DNA from: Mytilus edulis
Taxonomy: Eukaryota; Mollusca; Bivalvia; Mytilida; Mytilidae
NCBI RefSeq assembly: GCF_963676685.1
Contig: NC_092349.1
Span: 54,573,232-54,637,231, forward strand
Length of the DNA stretch: 64,000 nucleotides
Direction: 5' to 3'
Below are positions 48,501-59,800 of the stretch, piece after piece (position 1 is the stretch's first letter; each line of letters starts with the position of its first letter). The notes under the pieces were generated by a model. It saw nothing but the letters and a program-made list of their open reading frames with translations, was not told the origin of the DNA and did no database searches. The position numbers were made by a program, and so were the translations under genes.

Positions 48501-51070
48501 GTCCATCCAATTTTAAAAGGGGTTCGAACCCTAAATAAAAGGGGAGGGGGTCCAACTGTATGTTCTTATTCAAAGCATTGATCATCACCCTCCTTTTGGA
48601 CCTGCCACTGCAAACTATCTACATGGCTATATGTTTTAAAATTTATCATGTATAGTAAATCACAGCTTTATACTAATAAAACATACTTACACCATGACTA
48701 CAATCTTTTCATTCTGGAGTCAATATCTTACAATGATAATAGTGAGTAGATTTACATATTGTATAGAAAGGTATATACTATGAAAATAAGAGCTTGGGGC
48801 AAGCCTCTCGCTCTGATTTTAGTAGTTTATAAAGGCAACAGTAGTATACCGCTGTTCAAAATTCATAAATCAACAGAGAAAAAACAAATCCGGGTTACAA
48901 ACTAAAACTGAGGGAAACGTATCAAATATAAGAGAACTTCGACACAACAGAGACACAACACCGAAACGTAACTCAAAGATAAACGAACTATAATGTAACA
49001 ATTGCCATTTTCCTGACTTGGTACATGGCATTTGATGAAAAAATGGTGGATTGAACCTGGTTTTGTGGCATGCCAAACCTCCCGCTTTAATGGCAGTGTT
49101 TATTATAACATTAAAATTACAACATTACACGATAAGGTTACCAGAAACAAACAAATAAATGGGAGAAAATATAGAACAGATATATACCTTTCTATACAAT
49201 AACCGACACTTCGATTTGGCAAACAATCGGGGAAAACTTGTAGAAAAAAACACATGGCTCTGATAAAACCAGTGTATCTTCGAAGAGCAATTGTCCGTTT
49301 CGACGTTTGTGTGTTAGTGCTCGCCAGGAGTGCAGGTGGACATGAGTTCAGGTAAACTAAAAACTTTCAAATTGCAATGTAATGCTTCTTTTATTTGCAC
49401 ACGACATTAAGGAGTAATAACACAGACTGATAGACTCGGAGTTAAAACCATGTGTCTGAGTAATGGGATGTGTCTCCCTTCAGTAAAACGTAAAATCACA
49501 AAAATACCGAACGCCGAGGAAAATTCAAAACGGAAATTCCTTAATAAAATGGCAAAGTAAAAAGCTCAAACACATCAAACAAATGGATAACAATTTGATA
49601 CAGACGTTTCCTTATATAGAAAATAAACAAAACGAACACATGTCAAAAAATTAGGTACAGCTGTCAACATAGTGTTAATGTCCTAGTCCCAATAAAAACA
49701 GGGTGGAATCCAGCCATTTTTAAAAGGGGGTGATCCCAACCCAGAGTAAAGAGGGGGCAACTATATGCTCCCATTCCAATGTATTGATAGTCCAAAAAAA
49801 AGAAAACTCCAGCCCCCGTCTACACCCCTCCCCCGCTGGATCCGCCACTGATAAAACAAAGAATTATGTAACAAACTCACAAAGGCATAAACACAAAGCA
49901 CATTAGCAAAAATGAAAAACAAGAATACAAGAATTTACCATAGCACATTAACACAATGAAGGGTTGTGCATTAAAACAGAGCCACGTTAAATGGATTTAA
50001 CCACAGAAACAGACTATGGAGTATTAAAAGTAGTATACATAAAAACATATAAAAATTATTCTATGACAAGGTATTAAATAAGATGATAAACAACGTCAGT
50101 ACCCAGAATATATATACTTCAAGCCCATCATGTATTTTGTGAAACTGTTACGGAATATTTATCAACAATGTCTTGGTACTTTCTACTCAGACACTGTTGA
50201 CGTTTTACAAAGTCTGTGAAGCAGCTGCAGGCTCTTTAATAACAAATAAGTTGGGAAATATATATATCCCATACGTAGGCGAAGTTGTCACACAGACAGC
50301 AAATTGGGGGAAATTGATGATTTCAATCAAATCGTCTCGTTTGTTATAGATTCTGGAACTGAGATGACCGTGTTTGTCTAATTCAAGGTCTAAAAATGAG
50401 GGGGAGGAAGCCGTGTATGTTGTTTCTTAAATTTCTAGTTCTGGGGGATATATTAAAGGGACCTAATCAGAAAAATTTGGATTGTTAATGGAAAGAACAT
50501 CAATATATCTGAATGTGAAATTAAATGACCTGGCTTCCTTTATCTTGTTTTTAATGAGTGTCTGAAGGAACACCGACTCATATGAATATAAAAAGAGGTC
50601 GGCAGTTAAAGGCGCACAGCTTATTTCCATAAGAAAGCCGATAATTTGTTGAAAATGTCTACCCCCAATTCCAGCAAAACTGTTGTCAATAATATTAATG
50701 AATATTACCTTAGGCACTAGCATGTTATAAATCCGGCTCAGGATACCGATGTAGTACAAATCAGGGTGAATTTGATAAAACATTAACACGTTTACGTCCT
50801 GAATATGCATATTGATTTGCCGTTGGGCCTTTAGCAGTCATCTATAATAATCATATAAGGGTAGTTATCTGTCTATAACCTGCACATTTTTATGAGATCT
50901 AGATATAATATTGTTATATTCATTCTCATTTTCAGAAAATTGGTCCAGATTCAACAGGTTGTAAATATGAAGCCGGTAAAAATGACAAACTTAATATTTG
51001 CCTGGCAAAGAATGCTCTGTGCAAACGAGAAAGAAGACGATGTCGTTGGGTTAATAATGAAGAATGTTAA
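39594..51070 (+). CDS. TIMP-like gene B, interrupted by an in-frame TGA (candidate pseudogene)
   Basis: Five exons: 39594-39711, 41375-41484, 45960-46062, 47020-47159 and 50936-51070, 201 codons plus stop. Signal peptide residues 1-21 end DVHG; the mature start is CSCFGVQHPQSQFC, very close to vertebrate TIMPs. The remaining cysteines (LCGVRF, GSCDF, LNCRRRCN, NICLAKNALCKR, RCRWVNNEEC) match gene C. In exon 3, codon 95 at 46014-46016 is TGA where gene C has a sense codon two positions before the conserved Cys. The predicted product would stop at 94 residues, losing half the inhibitory domain and the whole C-domain. Every splice site and the frame on both sides remain intact, so the lesion is recent, polymorphic or a sequence error. 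Skipping exon 3 (103 nt) would shift the frame. Introns 1, 2 and 4 contain mobile elements. Confidence 0.85.
39989..40935. mobile_element. Non-autonomous hAT-like element in intron 1 of gene B
   Basis: Terminal inverted repeats TAGTGTTGTCAA and TTGACAACACTA. The 8-bp target duplication GTAATAAT is perfect at 39981-39988 and 40936-40943. Subterminal AACCGGTTAACCGGT motifs occur at both ends. There is no transposase ORF in 947 bp. Eight-bp duplications and short termini are hallmarks of hAT transposons. Confidence 0.85.
41695..41837. mobile_element. MITE-like element in intron 2 of gene B
   Basis: The left end ACGTAGTGTGCTAGTAACCT and the right end AGGTCACTAGCACTCTATGT are inverted repeats. 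Inside are TATATATAGGGTCA and TGACCCCATATATAT. Same family as 30825-30944, with a different centre. Confidence 0.65.
41927..45430 (-). mobile_element. Degenerate Penelope-like element with N-terminal GIY-YIG endonuclease
   Basis: Read on the minus strand, the order is: a cysteine-rich stretch with GYPSIDKCHAKK and GRTFSLNF (about 45390-45245); a GIY-YIG endonuclease (SIIYLLTC, GIQYVGETGRYLSKRTQEH and YPLGLNDN, about 45230-44950); a linker; the RT N-terminal part (HVITGDLNIV, KGPKYRPPSIINW, FVLVPTDKAANNIIV; 44404-43934); and RT core motifs (PKLHKTPYKYRFIS, IGIPMGTNCAPL, FRYLDDILALNN, FPFLDGDVPLSPSYGVYISQ; 43798-42676). The 3' region shared with truncated copies runs to 41927. Endonuclease before RT is the permuted arrangement described for Naiad/Hydra/Chlamys-type Penelope-like elements. 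Reading-frame breaks include TGA at 45334-45332, TAA at 45241-45239, TAA at 44755-44753, a TGA at about 43934 and a shift near 43480. It lies in intron 2 of gene B, antisense to it. The 5' limit is uncertain. Confidence 0.85.
45477..45750 (+). repeat. Diverged dispersed repeat before exon 3 of gene B
   Basis: Fragments such as GGAAATCAACGAAACAACAG, TGGCTAGCCAAGCCTCCCG and TTTGAACATGGTTTTATGG resemble the repeat at 48828-49100. It ends about 200 bp before exon 3. Confidence 0.5.
48491..48610. repeat. MITE-like element with GGCAGGTCC/GGACCTGCC termini
   Basis: Starts CCAGGGGCAGGTCCATCC and ends TTTTGGACCTGCCACTG. The interior has GGGGAGGGGGTCCAACTGTA and AAAGCATTGATCATCA, matching the copies at 8847 and 49701. 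In intron 4 of gene B. Confidence 0.6.
48828..49100 (+). repeat. 'GGCAACAGTAGTATACCGCTG' dispersed repeat in intron 4 of gene B
   Basis: Begins TATAAAGGCAACAGTAGTAT, continues ACAAACTAAAACTGAGGGAA and GACTTGGTACATGGCATTTG, and ends TGCCAAACCTCCCGC. Non-coding; the 68-residue minus-strand ORF at 48870 reads it. Confidence 0.65.
49701..49850. repeat. MITE-like element with TGGATCCGCCACTG end
   Basis: Starts GGGTGGAATCCAGCC and ends CGCTGGATCCGCCACTG. The interior has TCCCATTCCAATGTATTGAT and CCAGCCCCCGTC. Same family as 8847 and 48491, in intron 4 of gene B. Confidence 0.6.
50090..50815 (-). mobile_element. Reverse-transcriptase fragment of a Penelope-like element
   Basis: On the minus strand: FQQIIGFLMEISCAPLTADL, FLYSYESVFLQ, FRYIDVLSINNPNF (the catalytic YIDD reads YID-V, one Asp lost), then in other frames an N-KRDDF-like segment, a GI-YISQL-like segment and RKYQDIVDKYSV. 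This covers the RT palm and thumb only, with several frame breaks. It resembles, but is not the same copy as, the element at 41927-45430. It ends about 120 bp before exon 5 of gene B. Confidence 0.75.
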
Positions 51071-51170
51071 CGTGGTAATGAAATCAACCAACTTGTACGT
51101 TTTCTTAATGATTAATTAATATATAAAACTATCAATACTTTCTGATGTACTTGTTCATGACTGTGTTCTC

Positions 51171-51176
51171 ATTAAA
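51171..51176 (+). terminator. Polyadenylation signal of gene B
   Basis: ATTAAA about 100 bp after the stop codon, within TCATTAAAATA. The same motif lies 85 bp after the stop of gene C at 63816, so it is conserved between the paralogues. Confidence 0.5.
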
Positions 51177-51434
51177 ATAATGTTGTTTACCAGATTCTAA
51201 TTATCTGGTTAAAATTGTAATTCACTGAGGTAAAAAAAATATATAAAAAATACAAAACTCCAAGCAAAAATCATAACAGAAATGACAAATTCAAAAGCTG
51301 ACACACATTAAACGATGTGGAAACAATTGTCATATTCTTAACTTGGTACCGGCTTTTTCAGATTTAAAAAATAGTGAATTTAACATGTTTGTTCAGCTGG
51401 AAAAGTAGATCTACAATATAAGCACAATTTAGAC

Positions 51435-52090
51435 ACGTGTCAAATGTGAATTAGGATCTGACGCACCTTATATCACCCTTGGTTGTCTTTGTGATTCGAT
51501 TACTTAGTTGTTGTTCGTTTATAATGTAGTGGTATAAATACTTATGCTTTTCCTTCTGTTATTTTTCGTTGTTGCTTTTTTTTTTTGGCAATGATTGTGT
51601 CGGTCTGTCCTTGATTCGATATATGTGTTGATTCACTTGATGCGTCTTAAGCATCGATTAAACGTCTGGCGTATATACAAAATTTAGTTCTGGTATCTAT
51701 GATGAGTTTATTTACAACCACTAGATCGATGCAACTGCTGGTGGAGATCTTTACCCCCGAGGTTATCACAAGCCCACTTTTTGTGCTGACACGAATTGTC
51801 ATTGATATGGTTATATTAATAAATTAACTTTTTAAAACATTTTGAATTTTTTGAAATACACTAAGGCTTTTCTACCTCAGGTATAGATAACCTTAGCTGT
51901 ATTTGGCAAAACTTTTAGGAATTTTAGTTTTCAATGCTTTTTAACTTCGTACTTTTTTTGGCCTTTTTACATGTTTTAACTTTTTTGGATTCGAGCGTCA
52001 TTGAAGAGTCTTTTGAAGACGAAATGCGCGTCTAGCGTATATACAAAATTTAGTCCTAGTATCTATGACGAGTTTAATCATTGCATACAT
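51435..52090 (+). repeat. Cluster of dispersed repeats downstream of gene B
   Basis: 51435-51630 is a diverged copy of the 'GGAGCAGGATCTGC' repeat. 51655-52090 carries two copies of a unit ending GGCGTATATACAAAATTTAG and TGGTATCTATGATGAGTTTA. Between the copies lie a block with GCAACTGCTGGTGGAGATCT and one with GTATAGATAACCTTAGCTGT. A partial copy occurs near 62962-63010. No gene seen. Confidence 0.5.
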
Positions 52091-52099
52091 TACATTTAC

Positions 52100-54005
52100 A
52101 AAATACAATCGGCTTAACTTGTTTAATTATACAGTAGTGTTAAATACTTTGAGCTCTATATATTCCCTGATACATCTTGTTTTAAAGCATTCGATTTATC
52201 TTAAAGGGCTGTCAATTTATTTAAAACTAATTAAAAAATGAGGGTAAATTAGATAGGGAAGTAATATTTGCCTTACTACTTTCAACCTCTTAAATGTGAT
52301 GCAATAGTTATGAATGTTCAGATAGCTATAGCGTATTGCTAACTGTACAAGGGGCATATGATTTAAAGTCAACATTCTGATCGGACGTGTTTGCGAACAT
52401 TAACAGTCCGCACAGAATCGCAATTATGGCAAGGTTTTGCTGCCGAACAGAGGAGGACCTGACGATATCATATATAAATTCCCCAGTCAACCTTTGTGGT
52501 GCATTACATGACGATATTCATCGGTTTTGCAAGACTTGTTGCAACCAATGTAGATAATGCAACTATTTTGTTTTGTTTATCTTAAATTGTGCTACATAAA
52601 ATTTGATGGCTACCAAATGTGGACACCTTTGAGCAATAATCGAGATGCTCAAAAATAAATGTATCATATATCCGTGAAATAACCTTATACATTTAGTTGT
52701 TAACATCCTACGAAAGTGGATTTTTGAGGTCAAGTGTCAACAACTTAGACGAAGCACAAGTTAAAGGTATTTTGAATAATGCAATATGCACACGTTCATT
52801 ACGAATATAGATAAAGCAATTTGTCGTGATCAATAATAAAATAGGTAACTCCATAATACGCGTGTTTAATCATTATCCTGCAGCTGGTAATCACGTATTT
52901 TTTTTATTTCTAATATTATGAAAATCTAATTGTAATATGTTTATTCAAAATATAGTGCAAATTTAATGACACATCAACAAGTATATTGCATCAGAAGACG
53001 ACCAAACTAAAGTTTTAGGGGGGAGCAATGATTTCATACTATTCTGCGAGGCAATTTAATTGTGATATTTATGAGGAAGATACGTTAATTATAGTGTTGT
53101 TAACACTCCAACAAGAGATTTAATTCAATTTTCCAAAATGAAATATGTTTTTAAATACTATTGTTCTAAGATAAGATAGGAACTAAGGAATGAAATACTG
53201 ACAACAAAAACTGTTTCTCAACTTGAAATTTTAAAAGATGACCGTTTTCTTCAATTGATCGAAATAAATGTAGTTCAAGACATACTGCAATGTAATGTAG
53301 AGCAAAGCAGGAACTGACTTTAACATTAACGTCATCTAATTGCTTTGGACATAATCGTTATTTATTTTGACGATTTAACAAGATTTAGATATTGAACAAC
53401 CAGTGGAATATGATGATTATTCTGCGTTAACTATGCAGTTACATTTGAAGTTAATCATAATTTTCAGCAAGTTGCATTTTTTGTTTGTTTGACGCGAGTA
53501 TTATGCATATAGATATGTTGACAAGTATTAATATTTTGGAGTCCTTTATCAATATTAGATCATGATCAAGTTTATGTTTACAACATACTAGTATTCCGAT
53601 TAGAAATATTATAAAAATATTTATGGTTTCAGCTGGTATTAGACAAAAGTTCATAATGCAACTGAACTTTTTTTGTGAGGAAAGATGGAATATAAAAAAG
53701 GAATATTCGAACTCATAAATCGGAGACATATACAGTCACAGTGTTAATCAGCAATAACGATATTACAACATATTATTAAAACCATTTGAAACAAGAAATC
53801 ACCCTTGGATTTTCGACACATATGGAACATATGGTTGCATATAATATTATGTAAATATGCATATGTTTGGGTTTGTCGTCAAAAATCCGTCGCTATTGAT
53901 TTGACACAGTTGCTTTATTTATCTAATATGTTATAAAGCAGTCATTGTCGATAAGTGTAATAATCCTTTATACATTGTAATAGAAATAAGTAGATTTGAT
54001 ATGAG
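52100..54005. other. Gene-free AT-rich interval
   Basis: No exon, domain or repeat was recognised. The 92-residue minus-strand ORF at 53451 is hydrophobic, low in complexity and without recognisable features. Confidence 0.45.
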
Positions 54006-54015
54006 TAGGTGTTAA

Positions 54016-54714
54016 AGGGGCACTAAGTGCAAAACTTATGTTCACCGATTTGACTCAAATTCTCATATTAAATTGATAATAATGCGAAACATTTATCCAA
54101 ATTATTAAAAGTCTATAATAAACAATTTACAGAGCATGGGCTCTGAAAGATGTAGCTTCGTTTCGTGTTTATTTTAGTCAAGACACCATCTTATTTTTTA
54201 TCGAGATGACCCCCGACACAACCAACGATCACATAACACGATATATAAAATATAAACTATAAACAGATATGTACCTCGTGCAAACGGATTTTTCTATGTC
54301 TGTTTGGTTCCAATTTTGAAGTTTAAAAAATAAGTTAATTTTCGTTTTTACCTGTATACAAATGTTGTTTTGTGGATCGAATTAATCAATCAAATGATTT
54401 ACCTTTATGTTTCACATTTAATGTTGACATTCTTTACTTTTAATAGCCTAACACGCATCAATTATGAATAATAATTTTAGCTTAGGGTTTAAATTGAAGT
54501 TTACATGAATAAGGATTCAATGAGGTCGAATTATCAATTTTCAATTTTTCATTATCGATGTTACCTAGCTTTTTTGGGGGACAAAATTGAACCACACAGG
54601 CTGCTTATAGCGAACTATTATTTTACTATTTTACTTGTACTAATAATTGAATAAACAAAACAAAAAACATGATAATAATTTAATGTTTGTAAGCATTTTG
54701 TAGTTAGTGCCCCT
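54016..54714. mobile_element. Non-autonomous piggyBac-like element
   Basis: Flanked by TTAA at 54012-54015 and 54715-54718. The ends AGGGGCACTAAGTGCAAAAC and, inverted, AGGGGCACTAACTACAAAAT match except at three positions. The 699-bp interior has no transposase. TTAA targets and short termini fit piggyBac-type elements. The stretch starting near 14648 resembles its left half, so an older relative may lie there. Confidence 0.75.
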
Positions 54715-55232
54715 TTAATAGAGCAAACATTCACTGGCCTGGATGTAAGCAACTATGGGTCACTGTATATTCTTCTCCAAAGAGCATAACGCATACCATA
54801 TAGTTAAGATCGTATATAAAAGGCACAGACATGTCATAATGTGAAGAAAAAAAATGAGAAAATAATTTGTCCGATTTATGAATAATCAGTTGAAGAATTA
54901 TAAATATGACAGAGAACAATTAACGCAACCACTTTTATGACAATTTCTGCCTACAACTGCTGCGTTGATAGAAGTATGTTTTGATGGATTTTTTCTTTAT
55001 TTTATTAACTAGACTTCTCTGTTGTCTGTATAGTTCCAAGTTGGTACTTAATTTTTGTTTGTTATACCTGTTGTACAGTTGCCATTTTTTGTACACTGAT
55101 GTTCGTACTTTTTAGTTCATAAATGGTGCTGGTTGTTTACATTGTTTTCTTTTTTCAAGGGATCATGTTGGAATTAAACCTTTACCACAGCCTTTTCAAA
55201 ATCTCAATATACCTGATTTATATCATATTGGT

Positions 55233-55590
55233 CCAAATAAAGGCAACAGTAGTATACCGCTGTTCAAAACTCATAAATCCATGGACAAAAAATAAAATCG
55301 AGGTAACAAACTAAAACCGAGGGAAACAAATTAAATATAAGAGGAGAACAACGACATAACACTAAAATGTAACACACATAGACAAAATCCCACGAGAATA
55401 ACAAATATAACATATATATATAACATCAAGACCAAATACATGAATCTGGGATAGACAAGTACCGTGACACATCTTATCGCAATGTGAATTTACACTCAAA
55501 ACTAAGAGAAAACAAACGACACAACGTTATAATACACACAGAAACGAACTATATTATAACCATGGCCATATTCCTGACTTGGTACAGGAA
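55233..55590 (+). repeat. Long copy of the 'GGCAACAGTAGTATACCGCTG' repeat
   Basis: Runs AAAGGCAACAGTAGTATACC, AAACTAAAACCGAGGGAAAC, GACCAAATACATGAATCTGG, GATAGACAAGTACCGTGACA and ATATTCCTGACTTGGTACAG. It directly abuts the LINE endonuclease remnant. Confidence 0.65.
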
Positions 55591-55960
55591 GTCTGCAATC
55601 AAATTTTCTTAGTCTTATTTTTAAAGCTTCTATACGATTTATACTCTGTGGTCTTATTTGAAATTTTAACCTTTATCTGTACAATGATCATATTTCGTAC
55701 AACACCAATAACAGTATTAACATTTCTTATATTCATACATGTACTAGATTTATTTGTCAGTACAACATCTATTAGACTTGGATTATTCCCTTTAGTATGT
55801 CATTGGGTACATGGACGACATTTGTTAAATCACAAACATCACAGGCCTCTTTCAAAGTATTACTTTTCTCATTTATTAGCATATCATAATTGAGATCTCC
55901 TAACATTAAAATATTATCATACTTTTTTTAATCTTTGTAAAGGGAACCGAATTCGACATA
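55585..55960 (-). mobile_element. LINE endonuclease remnant
   Basis: On the minus strand: YDNILMLGDLNYDMLINEKS, then SNTLKEACDVCDLTNVVHVP and, after a one-base shift, SLIDVVLTNKSSTCMN. GDLNYD followed by SLIDVVLTN is characteristic of the apurinic-type endonuclease of non-LTR retrotransposons. Only this middle piece is present. The plus-strand 104-residue ORF at 55579 is its antisense shadow. Confidence 0.65.
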
Positions 55961-56035
55961 GATGGTGTTTAAGGGAATTAACTTCAATCAATCAACGGAC
56001 CAGTTACTGTCATTAAAGTGAGAGGGTTAGTGTTA

Positions 56036-56222
56036 TAGAACCAGGTTTAATCAACCATTTTCTACATGTGAAAATGCCTGTACCAAGTCAGGAATATGAC
56101 AGTTCTTGTCCATTCGTTTTTGATGCGTTTTGTTATTTGATTTTGCCATGTGATTATGGACTTTCCGAATTGATTTTCCTCTAAGTTCAGTATTTCTGTG
56201 ATTTTACTTTTTACATTAGATT
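56036..56222 (-). repeat. Reversed copy of the 'GTAAAATCACAAAAATACT' repeat
   Basis: Reverse complement gives AAAAGTAAAATCACAGAAAT, GAGGAAAATCAATTCGGAAA, CTGACTTGGTACAGGCATTT and GGTTGATTAAACCTGG. It ends just before the duplicated upstream region of gene C. Confidence 0.65.
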
Positions 56223-56256
56223 TAGTAAATAATAATAATCCATAACTTATTATTCA

Positions 56257-56818
56257 GAAACATTACTCGGTAGAGTGCAAGTATGTATATATTTTAATAA
56301 CATTTGGATAAGTTAGGTTAACAAGAACATATCTAAATAAAATCTTAGAGAAATGGAAGATATGAATGAGGTTTTCATTTAACATCTGCAATATACATGA
56401 TATACTAGATTTATATTTACATTTACATGTACTTTATTTACAATCCTATTAATATTGCTGCTTAGAAAAAATAATTCGTCAAATACATTTTACTTGGTAT
56501 AATTCCACACTAAATTAAAAGATGATTATATTTCACGGGGGAAGTGAAGGGTGTTTATAAAAATTAAGCAATTTGTTCGCCAGATTGGTCCTGATGTATG
56601 CCCAGCAGTCGAATTGCATCGTGCACGCGGTCACACCAGTTTGATTTAGCTTCCATTTGAAATTAAAACATTTGTGTTTCATGTTTTTCTGTGCGTTTAC
56701 CCTTCTATCATCCCCTGATATTAATTTTACATGACATTTGAAGTGCAAATATTTAAAGACACGAGAATTCAAAATACAGTTAGAATTAGATGTTACACTG
56801 GAGAAAGAAATAGTAAAA
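56257..56818 (+). promoter_or_regulatory. Upstream region of gene C, paralogous to that of gene B
   Basis: See the gene B upstream region. The TATA-like ATATTTAAAG at 56749-56758 lies 70 bp before the start codon. The 50-bp conserved block is at about 56409-56460. Shared flanks show that the B/C duplication included the promoter. Confidence 0.6.
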
Positions 56819-59800
56819 ATGTTTCAGAAAGTGCTACTACTGTGTATTATCCTAACTTGGATGACATATGATGTACACGGTTGTTCGTGTTTTGGTTTCC
56901 AGCATCCGCAATCGCAATTTTGTTCAGCTAACTACGGTAAGTTTAAGAATTTGTATTTGCATGAAAAGTCTGACTTGCTGTTTACTCTTTTTTAAACGGA
57001 ATTGATCTTGTATATTATGTTTATGAAAGTAAATACAGGGTAAATATGAATGTTACGGACAGCAATGTTTTCTTTAAAAACAAATTGACTTCAATATTTT
57101 TTTTTACTTTTTTATGATCGGCATTTTTAAACAAAGTACCAAACAAAGAAAACATTTGGACTGCTATTTTAAATAAGTACACAAGATAGATGAGCGTTTC
57201 TCGAATAAAAGACTTAACAGTGACGCTCGAATTAAAAAAAAAAGACATCAATACGACCAGGGCTACTAAGGTATTTATATATCAGGAAATGATTATCGTT
57301 AAAAAAAAAACACCATATAAAACACAACTTGTATAAGCAAATGCAAATCATGAAGAGATTATATCAATATGAATATTCAAACTTGTTTATTTTTGTACAC
57401 CTTTTGAGTACTTTTTGAGGGAGTTGAGGTTGGAGAAGGCTGGAAGTTGCCGGATTGACTGATCATTGTTATTGTGTAAGCATTGGTGCATAGACCAGCA
57501 TATATCTATCATACAATAAAGTATTACCATTAATTAAAAAAAAAAACATAAACAAAAACACATACAAATATTTGTATCGTTCAATTCTGACATATAGATT
57601 AGGGACAATATTTGCCACATTGTTTTCAAACTTGAACCAATGTCCATAAACAAACAAAATTTGAGTAAAGACAGATCGTTAAACTAGAAAATGTTGAATG
57701 ACATGGTTTTTTACCAAACAAAAGTTCCGGTGAGATATTTTTTATAATTATATCAACAAAATTTCTGTAGGTATCATGTAGTGCTCTCATCTAGTGCGAT
57801 AATTTCAGTATCGATATACTATCCCATCAAGTTACAGAATATACAATATAGCTTAAATACCTATCGGTTATTTATTTTCAGTTCTTACTGGGCTAATTGC
57901 AAGTAATTTGTTTTCCAAATCATTCTAGAAAATCAAATGTTCGCCCTTTAAGTATTCACGTACTATAACTCAAATACCGTTTGCTCAACAACATTGCCTT
58001 TCTTTTTTCTAGTATTCTACGGCAAAGTTATAAAGGAGACGTTAATACCGGGTCCACCAGAAGATACTGCAAACAACCTTGCGATCTGGAAGTATACATT
58101 TAGCATAATTTTCAAAATGAAGGTAAGAATATGTAATTAAATAATTTTGAGATGTAAATTAGGCATATTTAAACATGGAATTATATAAAATATTAATATA
58201 CAAAAGGTTTAACTACTGCTGACATACACTATGCAAAAAATATGTATTCTTACAAACCAGATAGAGAAAAAAATAGAAGCAATATATTAAACGTAGTTTT
58301 TTTTAAACAACTTCCTCCACATGTGGAGCAGGATCTGCTGCACCTGAAATCACCCCCAGTCATTGATGCGGTTCGTGTTGTCTGTTTGTCTTTTTCATTT
58401 TTAACCATAGCGTTGTCAGTTTAATTTCGAATTATGAGTTTAAATGTTCCTTTCTTTGTATCTTTTGCCCTTCTTTTACTCCATACTCATGATAATGTTA
58501 TACGTGGTACCTTGTCTCCCAACACCAGTATTTTAGTCAGCCTAATTATTTTTGGAAAAGAGTTATAAACTTGCACGAAAAGTTTCAGGTGTAACCCATG
58601 AATATGATGAACGAGTGTAGTTTTTTTATCTTTAATTTATAAGTAGTAACTTTACATTTTTTAACTCAAATTGTTATCAAGGTGTCGGCTTCACTGGTAA
58701 TCAAGTTTGAACAAATATCAAAATGTGTCAATCTATGCAAATCTTAAAATACGTATTTTGATCACGAAAAAGAGACGTTCATGCTATATTACATTTACTA
58801 TACAGGGAGTGACACAAGGAGTTGGTCAAGAAGTAGTTGTAGAGACAAGAGGAAATAGTGCTCTCTGTGGAGTACGTTTTACTGTCGGGAAGTCTTATAT
58901 TCTAATGGGTAAGTAAATTATAGAATGTTAAGGTAAATAAAGGAATGATATCAAATATTTTCAAGTTATGTTAAAAATGTGAAACATAAAAATATTAACT
59001 AAAATTATGTGAGCCAGCCCTTAAAATACATTATAAATTGGTATTGCGAATTAAAGCAATGCTCTTATTTCCAATGGGGTCTTTATATCCTCTGGTATAA
59101 ATCGCCTCTCTTTTTATGATAAAATTTGTTAGTTGCGAAAAATGGCACAACTTTAAACGTATTGATCTTTAAGCTATTATTAATCTATATATATATATAG
59201 ATTAAAGCATTGATACGTGTGGATTATCGGATTTATCCAATCGAGATAGTTAAATTATCAATTGATAAGTTCGAGCCTCGGATATAAATTTATAATTTAA
59301 CTATCGAGATTGGATAAATCCGATAACCCACGAGTAACTATGTAAGAATCTGTTTCTCTAATGATTAAAAAAAAATCTTTTTTTCTGTTAAACGAAATCC
59401 CAATTGAGTGCCTTTGACATTCCACGAAATTGTCAATTTCATTAATACCTGTTAGCATATTTTGATCCATCCAGTTAGCTAAAGAGGTTATGACCCTTAA
59501 AATTAGCTAATGTTCTTTTGTGATCACCGGCAACCACACGTTGATTTAAATTTTTTCTACAATGGGTTGGGAAAGGGATAAATTTCCATAGAATTAGAGA
59601 AAATTAATTCACACTGCAACTATTTCTAAGATATAGTCTTAACCATGGCGTTAAATATAGTTTCACACCTGAATTATCTGACCTTAAAGGATAACTCCTT
59701 ACATGAACATATACTACAATTGATAAATTGTACATATAGTAAAGTATAAGGAGATACAAATGATAAATCAAGCGGTAAAAAAACAAGAAAGGCAAACAAA

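Noticed and set aside
53451..53729. 92-residue minus-strand hydrophobic ORF
   Set aside because: Composition follows the T-rich strand. There is no signal, motif or flanking exon to support a gene.
55579..55893. 104-residue plus-strand ORF as a membrane protein
   Set aside because: It is the antisense of a LINE endonuclease remnant whose GDLNYD and SLIDVVLTN motifs lie on the minus strand.
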